DNA from: Botrytis cinerea B05.10
Lineage: Eukaryota > Ascomycota > Leotiomycetes > Helotiales > Sclerotiniaceae
Direction: 5' to 3'
Assembly (NCBI RefSeq): GCF_000143535.2
Contig: NC_037311.1
Location: 1,922,001 to 1,986,000 of the forward strand
DNA length: 64,000 nt
Of the stretch, positions 33,351 through 46,344 are shown in pieces; positions within the stretch are counted from its first letter, which is position 1, and each line of letters begins with the position of its first letter. The position numbers were made by a program, and so were the translations under genes. Under the pieces are notes generated by a model that worked only from the letters and a program-made list of their open reading frames with translations, made no database searches and was not told where the DNA came from.

Positions 33351-36210
33351 GATTTAGGGAGGTGCTTTGATTTTTGGGTATGGGTGGTGGGTGGTGATGC
33401 GTGTGTAGGGGCATCGGTAGATGGAATAAGGTTTGTTGGTCTGGGGAGTTGGTTGGTTGGTTGGGCATGGATGGATGGGGTGGATGATCAGATGTTTAAA
33501 GCCGGAGGTTATGGTCAGAGGTTGAGAGTTGGTGAGGACGGATTTAGGTGCGGTTCCTGGTTCTGCTCAGCCTCCTCTCTTCTTGTCTTCGTCTCATCTC
33601 GTCTTGTAGCTTTATGTATGGGGTATGGGTATGGAAATTAGTTGTTTGTGCGTTTGTGAGTGTGGGAGATTGGGAGGTTGTGAGTTTGGAAGGTTCTGGG
33701 GGAGGGGGATGGGGGATGCATAGAGTTTATGGGATACGTAGGAACTGGTGTGATTGGATTCTTGCAATAAGGAGGGGGATCAGAGGGAGATGAATGGATT
33801 TAGAGTTGGGCTGGGGGATGGGAAGATTCTAGATGAAGATTGCGTAGTTAGCTTTGGGGGTCTAGATGTTGGATGCTGGATTCTAGCTGGAACGGGAGGT
33901 ATGATGCGCATCGCGGGAGTGTCCGGAGGTAGTGTATTGAGAATTGAGAACCGAGAATTGGGGATTGGGAATGGGGAATGCACGTTCTGTGTATGTGCTG
34001 TTTATTGAACTAATGAACAGATTCAGACATACAAGCGTGGAATCATTCACGGTGAAGAACATCATATCCATCTATCGATCACCTATTCAATATCTCCTTT
34101 GATAGAGCATCAGAAAAGCAAGCCTAGGCCCATCCAATCTCCAAAACGTGACAGTCAAACAAACCTTCTAACCGAGACGAACATGTTCGGAAGCACCGGC
34201 CGTCATCAACTTTGGGGTAGATGCCTATACTTAGCTTCCTACATATACACGCCTCCATACAATTTTAACTTTGCAAACAAACTTTCATAATGTTCCACGC
34301 CAAGTGTTCCATTCCCTATCTTCTCATCTTCCATCAGGGCGGGTCATGGGGACACACGATATGCTGGTGATCAAGAGATCAGGGGATTCTGGAGGCGAAA
34401 GTTAAAATGTTCGGTTTCGATAGTATGGTACGTATGCGTAAGGAGGTGCTGGTACGAAGTGACGGAGTGGCAATGCTTGGCTTTCAGGGCTGCGGTAAGG
34501 TTTTGGCAGCTCGGTGTATTCGGCCTCTGCTTTCTCCGTGATGAGATGGGATGTGATGAGATGGAGTGTGCAATGTTTGTTCAGGGGAAGGGATCATGGC
34601 TGGAGGAAAGGTGATCTGTTCACTGTTGTGGGGATGAGGAGGAGGAGGATGAGGATGAGGATGGATGAGGGATGTTGAGTAGTTGTGAGAATGAGGATTA
34701 AAGTTCTTTTTTGATGATTTTCTCGAGCCCAATCTGCTATCTTTGCTGTATGGTTTATCGAGATTATTTATTGGATTTTTATATTTATTGATATTTATTT
34801 GCATTTCCAAATATTATTTTTAAATGAGCATGGCGACAAGAAAGGTTAATGAGTGTTGCACCAGAAAAGCAAGCATCGTGAATTACGAGAATGGGTAAGG
34901 AGTAATTAAAAGTATGAGTCACGAATGTCCATCGACGGAAGAATTACTGACTCTGATCATGTTTCTCGAAGAAGCACATTGCATCACATGATCGCATGCA
35001 CTAGTCAAGCATCAATGTTACACAAGAATCAAAGGTTACACAAAACTAATGACTCGAGGATGGACAGTTTGACAATTTGACATCAATCATTCTGCACCGT
35101 GTAGTCATCATTGTCCGACTAAAGTGCAACTCCAAAGGATTGGTCATTTAAACGGGTGGATGGACAGACCAGACAGGGTGAGCTTTGATTCAAAATCCCA
35201 TTTGATCCATCGGGGCATATTATATCCGATTAGTTTCCGCTGTCTATTTTCGATCTCAAGATGCGGGCGTTGATGTTGGTGCGCGCGGAAATGCCTTATT
35301 CAAGATGGAGGGCCGCTCCGTGGTGCCCGTGAGAGACGGCTACTTGGTAGCTACATCTAGAATCTGTCTAGATAGAGACGGTCCGATGCGTAGCTCTCGC
35401 TCAGACAATGAGCTAAAGGATCTAGGTAGAGAGGAGAGACGGAGCTTGGATCATGACCTCGGCACTTTGTAATTCGATGGCTACTCATTCATCGATGCTT
35501 GTATGCTACTCCTATTATACGTGTACCCGTCTCATCTCAAGAGAGATTGAAGGGGTTGATGGCATAGGTAATCAGTATCATGATAATCGTCCTCGTCCAG
35601 TTGTAGATAAGTATATGCCGAAATATATATAGAGTACATGAAGAGATGTCTAGGATCTGTGGGAAAGTGGAAGATGCCGAAATGTCCATGTCGTAGACTA
35701 GACTAGTTTATATTGACATGACTGGCTGGACGATCTTCCTCTCCATAATAAAAAGCATCAACATTCGCGACAGAAACCCCAACAGGAACCTGTCATTTTG
35801 GTGCTACGACATATGGGGTAAGGGTTATTGAAGAGTTTCTGCTGGGATCAATCCAATTCTCACCCAACTTTTCTGTACAAAGTAGTTTTTTGACATCTTC
35901 CGTGCCCCTAAATCGTTGGTTCACTGTACTTGTGAAGAAGGGTCGAAGGGTTCAAAGAGGGGTTATTGGAGATGATTTACTCTATTCGTATTGATTTGCC
36001 TATCTAGGGACCTGTCTAGTACTCAAAATGATTTATTGACATTATTATCTTTGGAGTCTAATTCGTCAATTTGATGCGAATTCATTTATACCAGTGTACA
36101 CATATACGTACCGTCTATCTATCCATCGTCCATACCATACTGCATCTAGAATATCTGAATCGAATCGTCATCTAGTGACATTCACACGATCCTTAGCTAA
36201 CTATCTTCCC

Positions 36211-36286
36211 CAACATGAATCAAACGTGCAGTCCCCCTTCAACATGATTCAAACGTTTGGTTTCTCCTCCAACATGATTCAAACGT
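36211..36286. repeat. three spaced copies of CAACATGAWTCAAACGT
   Basis: The 17-bp word caacatgattcaaacgt occurs at 36240 and 36270 and, with one mismatch, at 36211. The starts are 29 and 30 bp apart and the spacers between copies are unrelated to the word. Such phasing is near three turns of the DNA helix. Confidence 0.85.
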
Positions 36287-36850
36287 TGAATCTCAATCTC
36301 CAAGTTGAGTGCACGCCATAACGGGGGGGGAGGAGGGGGGGGAGAGAGATTTACACGTACGGGTAAAGAAGGAGAAGAAAAATATCAAAAAAACTATCCC
36401 CCAATTTTGATAGTGAAAGGGCCGACGACGATCAATATTTCCACTTCTGCAAGTATTCCCAGTAGCGCGTGTACTATGTATGTAGGTATGCGCAATGAAT
36501 ATGTATCCAGTTAAGCGCACTTTATTTTATTTTGTCCGTCCGAGGATCTAAGAAAGGTCACGATGATGAAATGTCTTTGATGCCGACGATGTTGGTCGTT
36601 GTGTGGATGCAAAGACAAGAAAGGCCAAGGGGTTAGTTGGTAGGTTGGTAAGTTTATTGGGACTATACAAGATTGAATGCATGTACGCCTGATGTGAAAG
36701 AGCTACACAAGGTTTAATCATGGCGAAAAGTGGTGGAATTTAGCGAGAGATTCGAGAGGTTGATATTGTTTTTGATGGGGATCCAAGAGTTGTGCTGATT
36801 TTAAGGAAAGAAGATGGTTCTGTAAGGGGCTCTTTTTTAGATGTGTATCT

Positions 36851-36972
36851 TGGATGTTGAATTAGATGTCCAATCGGATGCTCGGGTAGATGATCGATTA
36901 GATGTTCATTTAAATGTTCATTTACATGCTTAATTAGACGGTCGGTTGGAGATGTTCAATTAGATGTTCACA
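36851..36972. repeat. degenerate TTAGATGTTCA repeat
   Basis: Variants of ttagatgttca, ttaaatgttca and ttagatgtcca occur about seven to nine times in 120 bp with loose 11-14 bp spacing. Confidence 0.65.
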
Positions 36973-39305
36973 GCTCCCCCCTAATCTGTACAATTGACTT
37001 GGTGTAACATGAGTAGAAGAGTATTTTTATGAAAGAATCTCCAGAAAATCTTCCGAGTTGTGACATAGTCCAATATACCTAGATACCTATCCTTACCCAA
37101 ATACCTTGGTCGACGCTACAGACACTGCAGATAGATATGCAAGAATTCATCAAGGATATTCCTGGTTGCGATCCACGTTAGACCATTCGACCTACGATAG
37201 ACTTACGTTAGTGTAGAGGGAGTTCTAGCTTGGAATTTGTTCAGCAGCAGGCGTGAGTGCAGGTATGAGTGTGAGCACGAGCATAGGGAAGCCATTAGAG
37301 AAAGCTTGGTGACTTTTTGACTTGTGTGACATTTCTCTCTAAGGTTAAGGCGGGGTTGGACTTGGAACTTCCCATCCATTTGAGAAATCAAAAGAAATGT
37401 CTTTCAATAAGAATTGCGAGAATAGACAGTAGTGGTAAGAGTAGCAGTACTGACAATAGCACTAAGGATGTGATATATCATTTGGAATTAATAGCTTTAC
37501 ACATACTCATCACATCTACTCGGTAGAAGATGCTATCCTTCCTTCCTATCATTCCCTATTTAGATCTCGACCACATCTTTTGATCATTATTTCCAAAACA
37601 TCCCGTAAACCTCTCATCCTACACATTCTATGGATGTCTAACGGAAGAAAACTTCCTACATCCCTGTGAGATTAAAAAAAAAAAAGCGGAAATCATTCTT
37701 CACTCGCTCGCTCGCCTCACTCCCTCACATTCCTCAATCCCTCAACCATGGAATGTGGAAACTTCATGACGCTTGCTCAAAGATCGATCCAAGTTCAAAC
37801 TTCACAGATTTCTCGGGATTCCTATTCCACAATACGGGAAAAACATATTCAAATCAAGATGACCCGAATTTCATCCTCACCCCAGAGAATCGAGGATCGA
37901 CCATTGAAAAGTTAAAATATCCCTGAGCTGAAACCCTTTTCTACCGCTTCAAAACTTCAGCTTGAGAATCGGTCGTTCGTTCAATCAATGATGTCTTCAA
38001 GACAACCACCAAACCTATTGAGAATGAGATATGTTAATATCCCATTGAAACCCATGAATGATAAACAATATATGAGGGTTTCGTCAAGCTTTTCAGCCTA
38101 TATCTTGATGCATTCACCGTTCGGGATGTGACGCTCCTGAGCTGAGCCTACCTACCTTTTTTTCGACTGGACCGGAGAGAAACCATCCCGCGAGGAGCAT
38201 GGAGAGCATGAAAGGTGATGTTTGCCAGACGATCTAACTGGATTCTCTAAGTCTAATGCTTTTGGAGCTTTGCGATCTTTCAATGCACGATTCAGGGACA
38301 CATCGAATGTCACTGGTTTTCGCCCAGAGATTTCATCTGAATTAAGATGCATGATTCTGGAATCGAATTGATCTTTTTTCTTGGTGCCTGTATGGTCCTT
38401 AGTGAACTAATTCATGTTTTCGTGGATGCTGAGATCTCACTATCTTTCTTTAAGCAATAGTTCAATATATCACTTCATGCTAGCGGGAGCAATATCTGTA
38501 TATACACACGCATACATGTATATAGAGATGCATATTCACATTGCCGAGAAATAGAACATTGTATACATCGTATTCTCTCCTCCCATCCGAAAGATCATTA
38601 GACAACGAGAAGCTTTCCCGCTTCACATTGCCTCCATCTCGTTTATCATTCTTCCCCGTCCGTCCCGAATCCCTAGCAAGACCGCAATACCACATCCTCC
38701 TGGGCCCCCCATCACGGACCATGCTATCTTAACAAAACAATCAAACGGGTCTCACATTGGCTTGACTTGTCATCGTCTGGAGAAATGGCCGTGGAAGGGA
38801 AACGAAGGAGTATTCTCGACCCAAAAGAGTATCGCATGATTCGCAGACCTGTCTTACCTTCTCAAATTCAAGCAGCCTACGTGCCGTACCCTCCCTCTAC
38901 CTAAGCTTTGATTTCTGCATCACGGAACGAATTGCGACCCTGTCTTCTTAAAGTGGTTCTCCCCTAGGCCTGTTCATCTATTGCCCATCCATTATTACTT
39001 CGTACAGTAGTTCGACCTAGCCATCTGCAGCAGGACGAAGACGACTGGAAGCAAAGCAAGCACGCACGCACGCTTCCGTTGCTCAACCTTGCCAATATCG
39101 ACAGACAGGTCGAATAAACAATTCATCGCAGAGGAGCAACCTGACTAATTGCAGTTTGTTACCCGTTTTAAAGTGCAAATCCCAATTCTGGGGGTGCTGG
39201 TTCTTCTTTTCCGGATCTTGGTCTCTTCTTCCTTGGCTGATTCGCTGACGAATACATAATCGTATACATTCATCTTTTTCCAGTCTTTGTGTTCACTCCT
39301 CTTGG

Positions 39306-39388
39306 ACACACACATACACATTACATATACATATACATATACATATACATACACATACACACACGCACACACACACACACACACACAC
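39306..39388. repeat. CATATA and CA microsatellites
   Basis: An array of catata hexamers passes into a plain CA dinucleotide repeat. It lies in the upstream region of the regulator gene. Confidence 0.9.
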
Positions 39389-39980
39389 TCGTACATGTAC
39401 AATTGCCAATGAAATTGTACAACAAACGAAACATCTTTTTGATTGATTGATTTCCCCAACTTTTGTTTTTTCTGATTGTGCTACGCTCCTACGTTCGACC
39501 ATAAAGAGGGGAAGCACAGGTTCCAGGTTTATATATCCGTCGTCGCATTTCGACCGGTTTCGCGTTTTCTTCTCCCTACGGTCCTCCATCTCGAACGTCC
39601 ACGACGGCGTGCGTCCTTTGCGGGATCGAAAGCGAAGGCAAGACACATTGCATACCTGCCTCCCTGGCTCCATTACCTCCCTCCATCCAGATATATACAC
39701 ACACTCTCTCTCTCTCTCGCCCCGGGACTCCACCCACTTGCCTTTGGGCTAATTGGAAATTTGGAACGAAACGAAACGGAATTGAATCTCCATTCGAAGA
39801 TTATACAAGTAAGGGCCCCCTTGTTCAGATTTCAATTTGTGCACGTCCATCTCCCGTACCTTCACACCCACACCCACAGCCAGATCCATCGCCATATCCA
39901 CATCGGCATCCACACCTGCGACCCCTTCACCATCTTACATCCTGACATCAACATCCCTCCCTCCCTGCTCCCTCTGCTCT

Positions 39981-40018
39981 GCCCTTTGCCCTTTGCCCTT
40001 TACCCTTTTTACCCTTTC
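39981..40018. repeat. GCCCTTT heptamer array
   Basis: Three units of gccctttt-like heptamers followed by related acccttt units, in a pyrimidine-rich leader. Confidence 0.75.
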
Positions 40019-40502
40019 CGCTTGGCTTTGCTCTGAGCCCTTTACCCATTGCCCTCGACCCTTCCTCGCTGCCCTCCTTGTCACATCCCTCCCCTTCTTT
40101 GCTTTGTCGTCCTTCCCTTCCCTTCCCACGCCCCCTCGCCCTCGGCCAATCAGCACAGCAGAGTGTTCCACATCCCCTTCACAATCATCTTAGTTTACTT
40201 GGTCGCAATTCAAAATACCCCCCCGGCGCTCGTTATTAATTATCCTGGCCCGCAGACCCGCTAAATCGAATCTTTACTCTTTCCTCTTTACCCCGAAACT
40301 CGACCATTCTTTCCATTTAATCGGCAAGAAGAGCGTGTGGACGGACGTTGGGTGCATTGGCGTTGCCAGTAATATACTATCGTGAACCTCCTCCCTCTCT
40401 CTGATACTCGATAATACATCGAACATTTGCTTTCCCATCTACCGTCAAAGCTTCTCTCACACCTTATACCTTGCCTTCCTCGTCGGCTCGAACATTATCA
40501 AT

Positions 40503-40526
40503 CACCACCACCACCACCACCACCAC
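40503..40526. repeat. CAC/ACC trinucleotide repeat
   Basis: About eight ccacca-type trinucleotides in the presumed 5' leader of the regulator gene. Confidence 0.85.
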
Positions 40527-40851
40527 GCCAACATCCTCACCCACATCACCCGCCTCCCTCGCCCATATTCGTCCCGCCCGAAATATCCATACGTGCATTT
40601 TTTGATTTATCCAAAAAGTACTTTATTACACTTTCATCCTTCATACTTCTACCCGCACCATCCCCAGCAGCAGCAGAAGCCAGAAGAACCCTCTATCTAC
40701 CAGACCTCGTCTTACTTCTGTATTGTCACTTCCATTTTAAAGTTGCCTTTAATATACGAGTGCTTTCCTTGGAATCAGTTGATGAATGACAAAATTAAAT
40801 TGACATTCATCATTTTCTTTGGTCGGAGCTTCATCGGCAGGAAAGGTGGAT

Positions 40852-43018
40852 ATGGACATGCAACTTACACCTGTGTCATCAGAGGAGGCGATCTTCGAAT
40901 GGTCAGATACTTCAACTAGCCCAGATCGAGACGACGTCGAAGAAATTATACGACAAACACAAGGCGTGCGATATAGTCCCAGGCAACCAAGAGTTGTACG
41001 TGCACCAACCCGTCGACGAGTCCGAATTGACGAATCGTGTGGTGATTATTCAATTAATTTTCAACATTATAAATTTGGAAGGGTCGAAATGAGAGCCGGC
41101 AGTATGGACGGTTCAGACGGTTCAAATTCTTCCGCAATTACCGTCATTACTTCGGCAGGTTCATCGTGTGGTGAACCTTGGAGCTCAGGAGGATTTGTCG
41201 AGGAAGAAATAGAAGACGGTCACGAACATGATGGATCGGTCGAAGGTAGCTGGGATGGAGAACATGCACACGAACATGAACACGATCATGATCAAGACGT
41301 CGATATGTTGTTGGAGCCAAAATTGGAGCCTCTCGAGGAAGATTCGATCCTTGAATCGGTCGCTCCCCGCACATCTTCATCATTACCCTCGCCTACACAG
41401 CCGAAACGACCTAGAGGCCGCCCGCGTAAAAATCCGGTACAAATCATCGAACCGTCACACAAGATTACAAAAGGAAGATCAAAGACTGGTTGCGTAACAT
41501 GCAGGAGGAGAAAGAAGAAGTGTGACGAAGCAAAGCCTAGGTGTACGTTTGGAATTACTCACATGGTACCATTGTTATTTGCTTCGTCACGATACTAATT
41601 ATTTCTGTCATCTAGGTCTGAATTGCGAAAAGAATGCCGTCGTTTGTGAAGGGTATCCAGAGAGACAAGTCTGGAAGAGTGGGAAGGAAAAGGCTGAAGA
41701 AGGTACGACCTTGTGGAAATGCCAGCAATCAAAAACGGAAGTACTGATCCAATCGACAGCCCGTCTGCGAAGAATTAGCATACCCAACATTACACTTCAG
41801 CCTGTCATTCATGGAGTGGAAACGTCTGGCGACAAAGTCTTTTTCGAACATTACATCTACAGATTGAGTCACATTTTCACGGTCGAAGGTGCAGACAAGA
41901 ACGCTTTCAAAGACCAATTACTACCGATGGCAGTACAACATGCTGGTCTTATGCATTCAATTCTCGCACTCTCGAGTAAACATATTGATTACGACTCGGA
42001 ATATGGACAAAAGCTACTTCAACAACACCCCGATATCGATAAAAAATCTCTAGAGGAAAGATCTCAATATCATCACTCGGAAGCCATAAAGGAGATTTTG
42101 AGTATTGATGTAAACACTCAGATCAGAGATGAACATGACACGACAGTCGTCTCCGCATGTCTTGGTCAAATGCTTTGTCTCGTTCTTCAAACCCTCGCAG
42201 ACCCTAATCCAAGCGGACAACACCGCCTTCATCTCAACACCTATCAAAATATGATCAAATCAGCTCCACTCAAGGAAGGACCTTTCTCGAATTTTATTGA
42301 GGAATTCTTTCAATTTCACATCATTCTCGACGAGATAATCTCTCTACCAAACACGATGCCAGAACGTAGCCGTTTAGGCACTGTATCCGACGATTGGAAT
42401 CTTCCATCCAATATTATTGAGCCTGATGCCGTTCGTCTTCTAGGTGTCAATGATGGTCTCTTTCTCTACATGTCTAAGATAACGAATATTCGCAACACTA
42501 TTCGTGAAAATATGCAGAACCACATCGACCCTGTGGTAAACTACAATGCTCTTTATAGAGCCGCTGAAATCGATGCAGGAATCCGGGATTGGACTCCTGC
42601 GTGGCCAGCTGGAGACTCTCGAGATCTTGCGGGGTTGCTCTACAAACAAATGATGTGGGTTTATTTATGGAGAACTATCTACCCTCCCAAGACTACATTT
42701 TGGAAGCCTGATCCTAGAATTACAAAAGCTGTTGACGATGGAATTGCTTTGCTTGAGCAAGTACCACCTCATGATCCAGCTCAAACTCTTGTCCTGGCCC
42801 CAGCTTTCATTATCGGTTGCGCTGCTTTTGAGGAAAGACAACGAGAACCCATCAGAAAGGCCATCAGTATAGTGAAAGCCTACATGGCTTTCCGAAATTC
42901 AGATGCTGCCTTAAAGGTCCTTGAAGAAGTTTGGAGATTAATGGATGCTCAAGATGAGAGGAGTTGGGATTGGCAAAGCTTGGCTCATGAAATGGGCATG
43001 GATTTTTTGGCCACTTGA
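40852..43018 (+). CDS. Zn2Cys6 transcription factor with AT-hook
   Basis: Two exons, 40852-41542 and 41616-43018, give 697 residues. The 73-nt intron has donor gtacgt, a perfect tactaat branch site and a ctag acceptor, and it splits the codon of the fourth zinc-cluster cysteine. The ATG at 40852 (or 40858, two codons later) is the first in frame. Residues 138-150 are His/Asp/Glu-rich. An AT-hook, R-P-R-G-R-P-R-K-N, lies at about 184-194. The binuclear zinc cluster has C214, C217, C224, C231, C234 and C241, with the basic R-R-R-K-K-K loop typical of GAL4-type DNA-binding domains. The C-terminal 450 residues match in layout the Fungal_trans_2 regulatory domain. It should be a nuclear, sequence-specific regulator, with unknown targets. 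Its gene-free flanks of about 17 and 6.8 kb suggest complex regulation. Confidence 0.9.
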
Positions 43019-43670
43019 ATTTTCATCAGACTCATCGTCCCGATCACAAGAATGTGATCAATTACTCATCTTCAAACCGAATTCAAATTGGTTCACCGCA
43101 ACATCAAAACGGAGATATCTCCGGGCCAGGTTCTACGAAGTCTAGAATCTGTATGTTGTGTGACGGTAGCACCCATAGAGACATGGATCGCGCATCACAT
43201 CTAGGATTGTCCAACAGCCTACATTCTACGAAGGGAACTCGGCATGGACAAAAGACATGCAGATGCGGGCCGAAATTATTCGGGTCGATAATTGCTTACC
43301 GCCTCATGTCCCATGATTCTCGTACCTGACGTCAAGGCTAGCTTTGTCGATCAGCACATTATTATTCATCCAGTTATTTTATGACGCGCGCCATGAATAT
43401 CTGCGAGTTTATCCATACGACGCATGAATTCAGAAAGGGATTGAATTGCGTCACACAATCTTGAGGATTACAAATGTCACTTTTGTGACTATCCACATAC
43501 GCCCTGATCTACATCGGCTAGACACAATTCGGGATACCACGTCGGTGATCTCAACAATTTTTATTCACGAACATAGTTTTCGTTTTCTTGTTTCTTATTG
43601 GCCTACCAATACATACGTTTGGTTTTGGCACATGTCTTTTGGAGTTTTTTTTGTCACATCGCATGGTATT
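43019..43670. other. 3' flank of the regulator gene
   Basis: Probably the 3' UTR and downstream sequence of the regulator. Small open stretches on the plus strand have no motif and no gene is called. Confidence 0.5.
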
Positions 43671-46313
43671 GCATCGCATCGCATCGCATCGCATTATAGT
43701 CTTGTCTTTTTCTTCAATCGAGATTGTTATGTCGATCTTGTGGGCGGTCAGAATTTTGGCATTTTTAGGTCTAGGAATGAAAGATTAAGAAAAATCGTCT
43801 TCACTCGAACTGGATAAAACTTTGGGTGGCTTATATTTATTTTTCTGTCGTCTATCTTGGGAAAAAATATTCTCCGGTCTGGTGGGATGGTGGGATGAAG
43901 GATACGGAAGGAATGGTATGGAATGGAATGGTTTGGGATGGGATAGGATGGAATTGAATTGGACCAATTCTGGTGGATGGGAGGGTGAAGGTTTCTTCCA
44001 TGGATGGGTTAATGCGGATGCATTTGGATCTATGGATTGGATTGGATTGGATCATTGGATGGATTTTGGAATTGGTTGGCGAGTTATTATCTATTGGAAT
44101 TCTTGGAATTTGAAATTTGATGTTTGAGTATTTGATATTCTAGTCTTTGGTCTTTGGTGTCTTGCTGTCATGATGTTATGATGTTGTGTAGAGGTGGTTG
44201 AGGAAATGGGGCGTGTGTGTGGAGATGAAATAAGTCGAGTGGATGGATTGGTGGATGGATGTCTAGAAATAGAAAAGGGGATTAGGACATAGTTTGATTG
44301 GATGGAATTGACTAGCTATGGATATGGATATGGATACAAACACGAAGAAACAAATACAATTACAAATATGAAGAAGCATGGATACAATCATATGATACTT
44401 ATTGATGAGAGAGATTTTTTATAGCATTGTTGTGATGTGTATGTGTATTGAGTGGTTTAATGTTTGCTTGTGTATGTGGGTGATTAAGATGATTGTTTTC
44501 TCCCGAGGGGGAGGGAGTTGGAGTGAGAGGGAGAGTGGATGGTTTGGGTATGGGTATGGTGTTAGGTACAAGTTACGGCAATGATAGCAGAGGTTTTGGA
44601 ATGAGGAAAGAGGGAAGGGAAGAAGAAAGAGGAGAGGTGGGAAGGCGGAGGGGGGGTGTATATTAGGTATATTAGAATAGGGATTTTGAATTCTTGTACT
44701 CGGGTAGGGAGTATGTGGTATGAGTATGTAGTATGTAGTATGTAGTATGTAAATCATATTCTTTATTTCTTACCTTGCGAGAGAGAGAGAGAGAGAGAGT
44801 GTGTGTGTGTGTGTGTGTGTGTATCTAACTATCTAACTATCCAACTAATCGAATACCCGTAAAGAAATAAAGAAGACCAGGGCAGGGATCCAAGTAAAAT
44901 AGGAGAGAGACGTTTTTCACAATCACAATCACAATTACAATCACAATCACAATGGGAACTGGGTGTATTGTATAATGTATGTATGTAGGTAGGTAGATAG
45001 ATATTGGTAGAGCAGAAGATAGAAAAGGGACGATACAAGATGAGACATGACGAGAAGAAGAGACGAGAAGAGAGAAAAGTAAAAGAGGGAATGTAGGCCG
45101 AGCGAATGGGTGTGGGTATGGGTATGGGTATGGGTGAGTGATGGCTTGGATTGGATTGGATTGGATTGGATTGGAGTACATTGCGAGTGGAGAATTCTCC
45201 ACCAATTAGGTGGGGTTTGCGGGGTGGGTGGTTTGCTTGGAGGGGATGGGAGATGGGAGATGGGGGGGGGGGTGTTTGGTGTTTGGTGTTTGGTGATGGG
45301 GAGGGGGGGTGGATGAGAGATACATACATACATACATACATGAATGATGAGTCTATCTTGTGTATTGTGTTTTTTGTATAATTTTTCTGGTTCGATGGGT
45401 GTAGGGTTATGGGGCTGTGGTGCTGGGCTCGGTAGGGGCCTTGGGATCTGAGGCGGTTTTATGGAGGAGAAATGGAGATGGAGATGGATAATGACATGCA
45501 AATGTGTGTTTGAATGTATGTATGTACGGTGCAGCAGCAGCGAAGCCAAGCAAACAAAAAAAAAAGAAGAAAGAAAAGAATGATAAGAAGGTAGGAGGAG
45601 TCCAGACCCCGGAGTCACGAACCCCATACACATACTCTCACACACACACACACACACACGTAAAACGATCTTTTCTAGGAACGACACTTTCATTTCATGT
45701 GCATAGAAGATAAATACTCGTCGTATACATAGATAGCATCACAAAGTAGGAAAGAACGAACGAAAGATAATCTCTACGATTTCTCCTTTTGCACGCATCC
45801 CTCTCACACGGATACATACCAAGCATGGATGGGTGTCAAATCAAGCACGGCAAGCACAGCCGACGAAGGATCGTGTAATCATAACTCTTTTCCCTGCCCG
45901 GAAAATTGGGGTTGTCTGAAAGGTTGATATTGTTGGATACATATAACCGAGTATATCCGTATGGGAATGTGTGATATTTTTATGTCTCACTGACTGACTG
46001 ACTGGCTGACTGGATGGATGGATGGAGTGTGTGTGTGGATGTAACAACTGTTCAAGGGCTGGCTGGCTGGCTGGATGGCTGGCTAGCCCTGGAGGGAATA
46101 GATAGGCACGATGGAAGAATCTAGGGAGCAGTTCGCATCTCGATATGTGATTGGATTATGTACGCAAGCAAGCAAGCAGATAAGTACGTACGTACGTACG
46201 AAATAAGTACATGCTCGACATATCCATAGGCAGATGAATGGAGAAGAGACGTCGTCCAAGTGAAACAAAGATCTGCGACCAAACTTCAAGATCCGCACGT
46301 GCATCGCATTGCA

Positions 46314-46340
<27 letters not shown>
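43671..46340. repeat. dense microsatellite block
   Basis: A 2.7-kb stretch made up largely of short-period repeats. They include GCATC at 43671-43694, GGAATG/GGATGG at 43905-43985, GTAGTAT near 44720-44750, and GA passing into GT at 44779-44822. CACAAT follows at 44918-44953, TTGGA at 45146-45175, CATA at 45321-45341 and CA at 45639-45659. The last are TGAC/GGAT near 45985-46025, GCAA at 46163-46178, GTAC at 46184-46200 and GA at 46314-46340. Overlapping open frames in the block encode only low-complexity peptides and are not genes. Confidence 0.85.

Positions 46341-46344
<4 letters not shown>

Larger units (their letters stand above)
33351..40851. other. gene desert, part 3, leading to the regulator gene
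   Basis: No gene recognised. Around 33.35-34.0 kb the plus strand is again G-rich, then composition is mixed. From 39.4 to 40.8 kb it is strongly pyrimidine-rich with microsatellites, probably the promoter and long 5' leader of the regulator at 40852. Overlapping open stretches there (39447-40264, 40427-40919) are by-products of low complexity. A cag acceptor-like site at 40838-40840, just upstream of the ATG, could end a 5' UTR intron. Confidence 0.45.

Noticed and set aside
39447..40264. Overlapping plus-strand open frames with poly-Pro/Leu/Ser content
   Set aside because: Products of pyrimidine-rich low-complexity DNA, several frames open at once. More likely leader sequence of the regulator.
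44829..45693. Long minus-strand open frames in the microsatellite block
   Set aside because: They translate repeats (poly-Cys/Val, Ile/Val, Thr/His runs) and are simultaneous in several frames.
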